From: JADJLQ01 sp038251405
Lineage (GTDB): Bacteria; Bacteroidota; Bacteroidia; Chitinophagales; Saprospiraceae
Direction: 5' to 3'
Assembly (NCBI GenBank): GCA_038251405.1
Contig: JBBSBH010000023.1
Coordinates: 13,035-77,034, forward strand
Length of the DNA stretch: 64,000 nucleotides
The notes beneath the pieces were generated by a model. That model was not told the origin of the DNA, made no database searches, and saw only the letters and a program-made list of their open reading frames with translations. Position 1 is the stretch's first letter, and every line of letters begins with the position of its first letter. Position numbers and translations under genes: made by a program. Shown in pieces: positions 60,229 through 64,000 of this stretch.

Positions 60229-60786
60229 TTAGAAATTAGGATTTTGAGTTTCCTTTATTAAAATCAATGCAAAAATAGCGTAATTCATCATGTCCATATA
60301 ATTTGCATCTATCCCTTCTGATACTAAAGTCACCCCGGCTTTATCTTCTATCTCCTTTATTCGCACTACTTTCATTATAATCAGATCCGTCATAGAAGAG
60401 ATTCGCATGGCACGCCAAACTTCATCGTAGTCATGATTTTTAGCTAACATCAGCTGATACACCTGATTAGCAAACTTGTCGTATTCAGTCACTACTTTCT
60501 CTTTATCCAATAAATCAAATTGATTGGTATGGATTCGATCTAATTGAATCAATGCCATCAGGCAATAATTAACTATGCCTATAAATTCATTTTCAATACT
60601 GTCCTGAACTTTTTGTTCTTTTTTTGAATCAATGGATCGGATGCGCGCGGCTTTGATATATATCTGGTCAGTGATCGATGAGGGCCGCAATACCCGCCAG
60701 GCTGTGCCATAGTCCTTATTTTTCACAAGAAATAGTTGCCGACATTCTTCGAGGACAGACAGATATTGAGCCGGAGTTTTACTCAT
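60229..60786 (-). CDS. DUF1599-family protein
   Basis: From the ATG at 60786 the product is 185 aa (MSKTPAQYLSVLEECRQLFL); the longer frame to 60843 has an unlikely N-terminus. It consists of two related halves: LFLVKNKDYGTAWRVLRPSS then ITDQIYIKAARIRSID, and LMLAKNHDYDEVWRAMRISS then MTDLIIMKVVRIKEIE. This internal duplication defines DUF1599 (nucleotide modification-associated domain 1). Biochemical function unknown. It is first of a two-gene operon with the BT_3928-like gene. Confidence 0.85.
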   Translation of the reverse strand: MSKTPAQYLSVLEECRQLFLVKNKDYGTAWRVLRPSSITDQIYIKAARIRSIDSKKEQKVQDSIENEFIGIVNYCLMALIQLDRIHTNQFDLLDKEKVVTEYDKFANQVYQLMLAKNHDYDEVWRAMRISSMTDLIIMKVVRIKEIEDKAGVTLVSEGIDANYMDMMNYAIFALILIKETQNPNF

Positions 60787-60835
60787 TGTGCGAAGATAAA
60801 AAACATAAAATGATTGAAGTTTAAAGCTAATATGA

Positions 60836-60898
60836 ATTATCAATTATCAATTATCAATTGTGAATTATTTGTGAATTGTTAATTGTTAATTGTTAATT
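60836..60898. repeat. Period-7 arrays forming an inverted repeat
   Basis: Three to four copies of AATTATC-type heptamers (about 60836-60861) are followed, after a short spacer, by (GTTAATT)-type heptamers (about 60875-60898). The two halves are near-complements, so the stretch could fold. It lies between the divergent DUF1599 gene and the dehydrogenase gene. Confidence 0.8.
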
Positions 60899-60943
60899 TG
60901 TCCCTGTCCCTCTCATTCAATAAATTTTAATACTTTTTATTAT

Positions 60944-61972
60944 ATGAAATCAGCTGCAGTAGTAAATTTTTCTTCATTGCCCGGTTCAGTAGAAATAAGG
61001 GAAGTCGACAAACCTACCCCGGGTGAGCAGGATATATTAATGGAAGTCTCCCATGTAGGCGTATGCGGAAGTGATTTACATCAATGGACCTCAGACCACT
61101 CATGGATAGTAAATTATCCGATCATACTTGGTCATGAGTTTGGAGGCCATATAGTGGAGCTAGGAAAAGAAGTAAAAAATTGGAAAGAGGGAGATCGTGT
61201 GGTGAGTGAAACAGCAGCGGTAATAGATATGAATAACCCTATGACAAAGCAAGGATATTACAATCTGGATCCTACTCGTAAAGGATTTGGATATGGAGTA
61301 GATGGAGCTATGACAAAATATGTAAAGGTTCCGGCAAGGTGCTTACATACTATACCGGGTCACCTTGATTTTGAGCAAGCTTGTCTTACCGAGCCTTGCT
61401 GCGTGGCATACAATGCCGTCATAGAAAATTCAAAAATAAAACCCGGAGATAGAGTGCTTGTCTTAGGGCCTGGTACCATAGGAATATTATGTGCGGCCAT
61501 AGCCAGCCTATGCGGAGCTGAAGTATGTATAGTAGGATTGGAGTCTGATGTCCATAGATTGGAAATAGCAAAACAAAATTATCATTGTGAAACGATTATT
61601 GGTGATGCCAGTGACTGGGCTAAAAAAAGAGATGGATTTGGTAGTGATGTAATCATAGACGCTGCCGGGGTAAGCGAAACGTTGAAAATTGCTCTGGATT
61701 TGGTGCGGCCAAAAGGTCATATCACCAAAGTGGGCTGGGGACCACAACCACAAAATTTTTCACTAGACCCCCTGATCCAAAAAAATGTAACCTTACAAGG
61801 AAGTTTTAGTCACAACTGGCCTATATGGGAACGCGTAATTGCTTTGCTTTCCACCGGATCATTGAATGTAAAACCCATCATTGGCGGAGTATGGGAAACA
61901 ACGGAATGGCATACTGCTTTCGAAAAAATGCATAGTAAAGAAATTGTAAAAAGTATTCTAAAACCGATATAA
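60944..61972 (+). CDS. Zinc-dependent medium-chain dehydrogenase (sugar/polyol type)
   Basis: A 342-aa MDR-family dehydrogenase from the ATG at 60944 (MKSAAVVNFSSLPGSVEIRE). Catalytic zinc site: VGVCGSDLHQW (Cys), GHEFGGHIVELG (His, Glu); NAD(P)-binding VLVLGPGTIGILCAAIASLC. The lobe that normally holds four structural-zinc cysteines (after VVSETAA) contains none, so only the catalytic zinc is expected. It resembles threonine/sorbitol-dehydrogenase-like enzymes. It is first of a three-gene set (9 and 5 bases between genes) with an SDR and a TIM-barrel isomerase, suggesting sugar or polyol breakdown; the substrate is not known. Confidence 0.87.
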   Translation: MKSAAVVNFSSLPGSVEIREVDKPTPGEQDILMEVSHVGVCGSDLHQWTSDHSWIVNYPIILGHEFGGHIVELGKEVKNWKEGDRVVSETAAVIDMNNPMTKQGYYNLDPTRKGFGYGVDGAMTKYVKVPARCLHTIPGHLDFEQACLTEPCCVAYNAVIENSKIKPGDRVLVLGPGTIGILCAAIASLCGAEVCIVGLESDVHRLEIAKQNYHCETIIGDASDWAKKRDGFGSDVIIDAAGVSETLKIALDLVRPKGHITKVGWGPQPQNFSLDPLIQKNVTLQGSFSHNWPIWERVIALLSTGSLNVKPIIGGVWETTEWHTAFEKMHSKEIVKSILKPI

Positions 61973-61981
61973 ATTTAAATA

Positions 61982-62776
61982 TTGCGACTTTTAAATAAAG
62001 TAATCATAGTTACAGGAAGCACCACAGGCATAGGTAAAGCAATTGCTATAAGATGCATAGCAGAAGGTGCAAAAGTGATACTGCACGGCTTGGAAGATGA
62101 CTTGGGACAAGCATTAATGCATGAATTGCCCGCAGATAAAGCAGTATTATATATTGAAGATTTGTCCAATGAAGGTGTATGCGACAGATTAATAGCCAGT
62201 GCCATTAAACACTTTGGCAGTTTAAATGCGATCGTGAACAATGCAGCGAAACAAGGACCTGCCAATATACATACTTCAAATAAAATTTTATTTCATCAAT
62301 TTTTTGATATTAATACTGTAATTCCATTTTTAATGATACAAGCAGCACTACCCTATCTGCAAAAGTCAAATGGCACTATATTAAATATAGGATCTGTAAA
62401 TGCATATGCAGGCGAACCAAATTTATTGCCCTATAGTATTTCTAAAGGAGCTCTCATGACCCTTACCAGAAATCTGGGAGATACTTTATTTCGGGACTAT
62501 GGCATCAGAGTAAATCAGATCAATCCAGGATGGGTACTTACTGAAACAGAAATAAAAAGGAAGAAAGACCAAGGACTAGCTGATGATTGGTACAAAGAAT
62601 TACCGCCTATATTTGCGCCTGCTGGTAGGATAATAAAACCTGAAGAGATCGCAAATGCCGCAATATATTGGCTGGAAGATGCTAGTGGCCCAATAAGTGG
62701 TCAAGTAGTAGATCTTGAGCAACATCCCTTTGTCGGAAGAAACCCACCAAAAGATTTTACTACACTCAAGAAATAG
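61982..62776 (+). CDS. SDR-family oxidoreductase
   Basis: A 264-aa classical short-chain dehydrogenase starting with TTG at 61982. Cofactor motif VTGSTTGIGKAIAIR, NNAA at IVNNAAKQGP, catalytic Ser and Tyr-Lys in NIGSVNAYAGEPNLLPYSIS K, and the C-terminal PEEIANAAIYWLEDASGPIS. It oxidises or reduces a sugar or polyol. It lies 9 bases after the zinc dehydrogenase and 5 bases before the TIM-barrel gene, so all three are one operon. Confidence 0.9.
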   Translation: MRLLNKVIIVTGSTTGIGKAIAIRCIAEGAKVILHGLEDDLGQALMHELPADKAVLYIEDLSNEGVCDRLIASAIKHFGSLNAIVNNAAKQGPANIHTSNKILFHQFFDINTVIPFLMIQAALPYLQKSNGTILNIGSVNAYAGEPNLLPYSISKGALMTLTRNLGDTLFRDYGIRVNQINPGWVLTETEIKRKKDQGLADDWYKELPPIFAPAGRIIKPEEIANAAIYWLEDASGPISGQVVDLEQHPFVGRNPPKDFTTLKK

Positions 62777-62781
62777 AATTT

Positions 62782-63675
62782 ATGATGAGGCCAAAATTGG
62801 CGGCGTTTCCAAAAGCATATATGAAAGCTTTGTGTAAAGAAGGCACGATGAAGCTTTCTGATTGGATAAAAATGGCTTCAACTTTGAATATTCAAGGCCT
62901 CGAATGGTATGCTGGATTTTTAGAAATGAAAAATGAAAAAAACTGGATTTCATTTCGTGCAGAAGTAGAATCTCATGGCATGGTGATACCCATGATGTGT
63001 TGTTCACCCGACTTTACACACCCTGAAAAAAAATTCCGCGCAAATGAAATAGCAAAACAAAAAATGTGGATAGACACCATTCACGCCCTGGGAGGTAAAT
63101 ACTGCAGAGTACTTTCAGGACAGCGAAGGCCCGAAATATCGATCCAAAGAGGAATCGGGTACACCATTGATTGCATACACGAATGCCTGCCATATGCCCA
63201 GTCAAAAGGAATAATCCTCAATATTGAAAATCATTACAAAGATGACTTCTGGGATTATCCGGAGTTTGCTCAAAAAATGGATATTTTCTGTGCCATTGTG
63301 GATGGAATAGACCATCCGCATTTCGGAGTCAACTATGACCCAAGCAACACTTATATAGCAGGGGAAGACCCTCTTGACTTATTATACAAAATTTCAAATC
63401 GTATAGTTACCATGCACGCATCAGATAGATATCTCAAATATGGAACTATACAAGATCTAAGAAATGAAGAGGATGGGAGTCAAGGCTATGTGGAACGCTT
63501 GAGCCATGGCGAAATAGGTAAAGGATTAAATGATTACCATGCTATATTCACCGAACTTAAGAGAGTAGGTTTTACCGGATGGATCAGTATAGAAGATGGA
63601 GTAGATGGGTTTGATCAAATGCAGCGTAGTACCCTATTTTTAAAAAATAAAATACTTGAATATTGGAATGTGTAA
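62782..63675 (+). CDS. Sugar phosphate isomerase/epimerase-like TIM-barrel protein
   Basis: A 297-aa protein of the xylose-isomerase-like TIM-barrel superfamily: QGLEWYAGFLEMKNEKNWIS, AQSKGIILNIENHYKDDFWD with the metal-binding Glu in NIENH, FGVNYDPSNTYIAGEDPLDL with Asp, HASDRY, and a final GWISIEDGVDGFDQMQRS. Metal-binding Glu/Asp/His/Glu residues are conserved. Isomerisation or epimerisation of a keto-sugar or polyol is likely; other members act on hydroxypyruvate or inosose. It completes the three-gene set. Confidence 0.83.
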   Translation: MMRPKLAAFPKAYMKALCKEGTMKLSDWIKMASTLNIQGLEWYAGFLEMKNEKNWISFRAEVESHGMVIPMMCCSPDFTHPEKKFRANEIAKQKMWIDTIHALGGKYCRVLSGQRRPEISIQRGIGYTIDCIHECLPYAQSKGIILNIENHYKDDFWDYPEFAQKMDIFCAIVDGIDHPHFGVNYDPSNTYIAGEDPLDLLYKISNRIVTMHASDRYLKYGTIQDLRNEEDGSQGYVERLSHGEIGKGLNDYHAIFTELKRVGFTGWISIEDGVDGFDQMQRSTLFLKNKILEYWNV

Positions 63676-63854
63676 TAGAATCAACGGATTATATACGGTT
63701 CTTTTAAAATCTTATCTTGGAAGTAAGCTAAAATTAAGAAAAACTGTACTATTTAATTAATTAAGCCTCTGACCGCTATAGAAAGAGAAAAAGATTTTCT
63801 ATTTGAAAGTAGGATTGACTAATTGTTAATTGCTAAAATTCTAATCCCTGATTC

Positions 63855-64000
63855 CTAATTAGGGGTTGCTGAATAAGTTTTAGAAAGCCAAAATTTCAAT
63901 AGGATGGTATATAATGAATCGAAGACCTTAGCAACAATGTCTCGGCAAGTTGAGTATATAAAATAGGGTACCTCCCCAGCCAATTTGACTAGGTTCAGTA
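63855..64000 (-). CDS. Probable transposase C-terminus (partial, runs off the window)
   Basis: An open frame of 47 codons continues beyond the right edge and ends ...LKFWLSKTYSATPN with TAG at 63857-63855. The last codons lie inside the sequence GGGGTTGCTGAATAAGTTTT (plus strand, about 63862-63881), which looks like a terminal inverted repeat. Transposases that end within the element's own repeat are common. The family is not identified, and the second half is outside the window. Confidence 0.35.
   Translation of the reverse strand, partial: LNLVKLAGEVPYFIYSTCRDIVAKVFDSLYTILLKFWLSKTYSATPN

Overview
The window looks like a chromosomal segment of an AT-rich Bacteroidota, most likely a Saprospiraceae-like lineage. 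Evidence: a SusC/SusD pair, FG-GAP/ASPIC-UnbV lipoproteins, families restricted to this phylum (DUF6913-like, DUF4270, DUF4290, BT_3928/DoxX, a long NusB, fused hisNB), and promoters of the TAnnTTTG type. Family names rest on motif recognition, not on database searches.

Layout. 0-3.3 kb: the last codons of fabF, rnc, then a leftward accA-DUF6913-dapA operon. rnc and dapA are separated by an eleven-unit period-7 repeat. 3.4-5.6 kb: a methylthioribose-kinase-like kinase overlapping an ADP-ribosylglycohydrolase-like lipoprotein. 6.4-10.3 kb: a leftward LacI regulator, Na+/sugar symporter and galactokinase. 10.7 kb: tRNA-Cys. 11-22.4 kb: a leftward five-gene operon of SusC, SusD, a long CRTAC1-type lipoprotein, a vanadium-haloperoxidase-type phosphatase/peroxidase and a second CRTAC1-type protein. 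LacI-type palindromes of the same form lie before lacI and before susC, so the sugar genes and the haloperoxidase cluster may share a regulator. 22.7-27.6 kb: rightward genes (unknown 143-aa protein, DUF819 permease, GT5-N-domain protein, DUF4270, DUF4290).

27.6-36.7 kb: a complete leftward histidine operon (hisG-D-C-B-H-A-F, then an MHS-type transporter, a YbjQ protein and hisIE). It is preceded by a His-rich leader peptide and an intrinsic terminator, that is, a classical attenuator. 36.7-45.6 kb: an accessory stretch with a dienelactone hydrolase, two paralogous RelE/ParE-type toxin-antitoxin modules, ribokinase plus sugar transporter, a GMC oxidoreductase, and a two-gene pair (one-TM protein plus Abi-alpha/DUF4393-like protein). 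One toxin-antitoxin module is bracketed by two identical 105-bp copies of the 5' end of the GMC gene.

45.6-64 kb: mostly housekeeping: aconitase, Ku, purT, di-heme peroxidase, TPR protein, a PAS-like/MBL-fold pair, trmH, an LppC-like lipoprotein, guaA, nusB, a DoxX/BT_3928 protein and DUF1599. The right end carries a small sugar-catabolic operon (Zn-dependent dehydrogenase, SDR, sugar-phosphate isomerase/epimerase-like TIM barrel). The last 146 bases look like the end of an insertion sequence.

The most interesting items are the his attenuator, the SusCD-CRTAC1-haloperoxidase cluster with its shared operator, the toxin-antitoxin insertion that duplicated the 5' end of its target gene, and the DUF4393 plus membrane-protein pair, which could be a small defence system.
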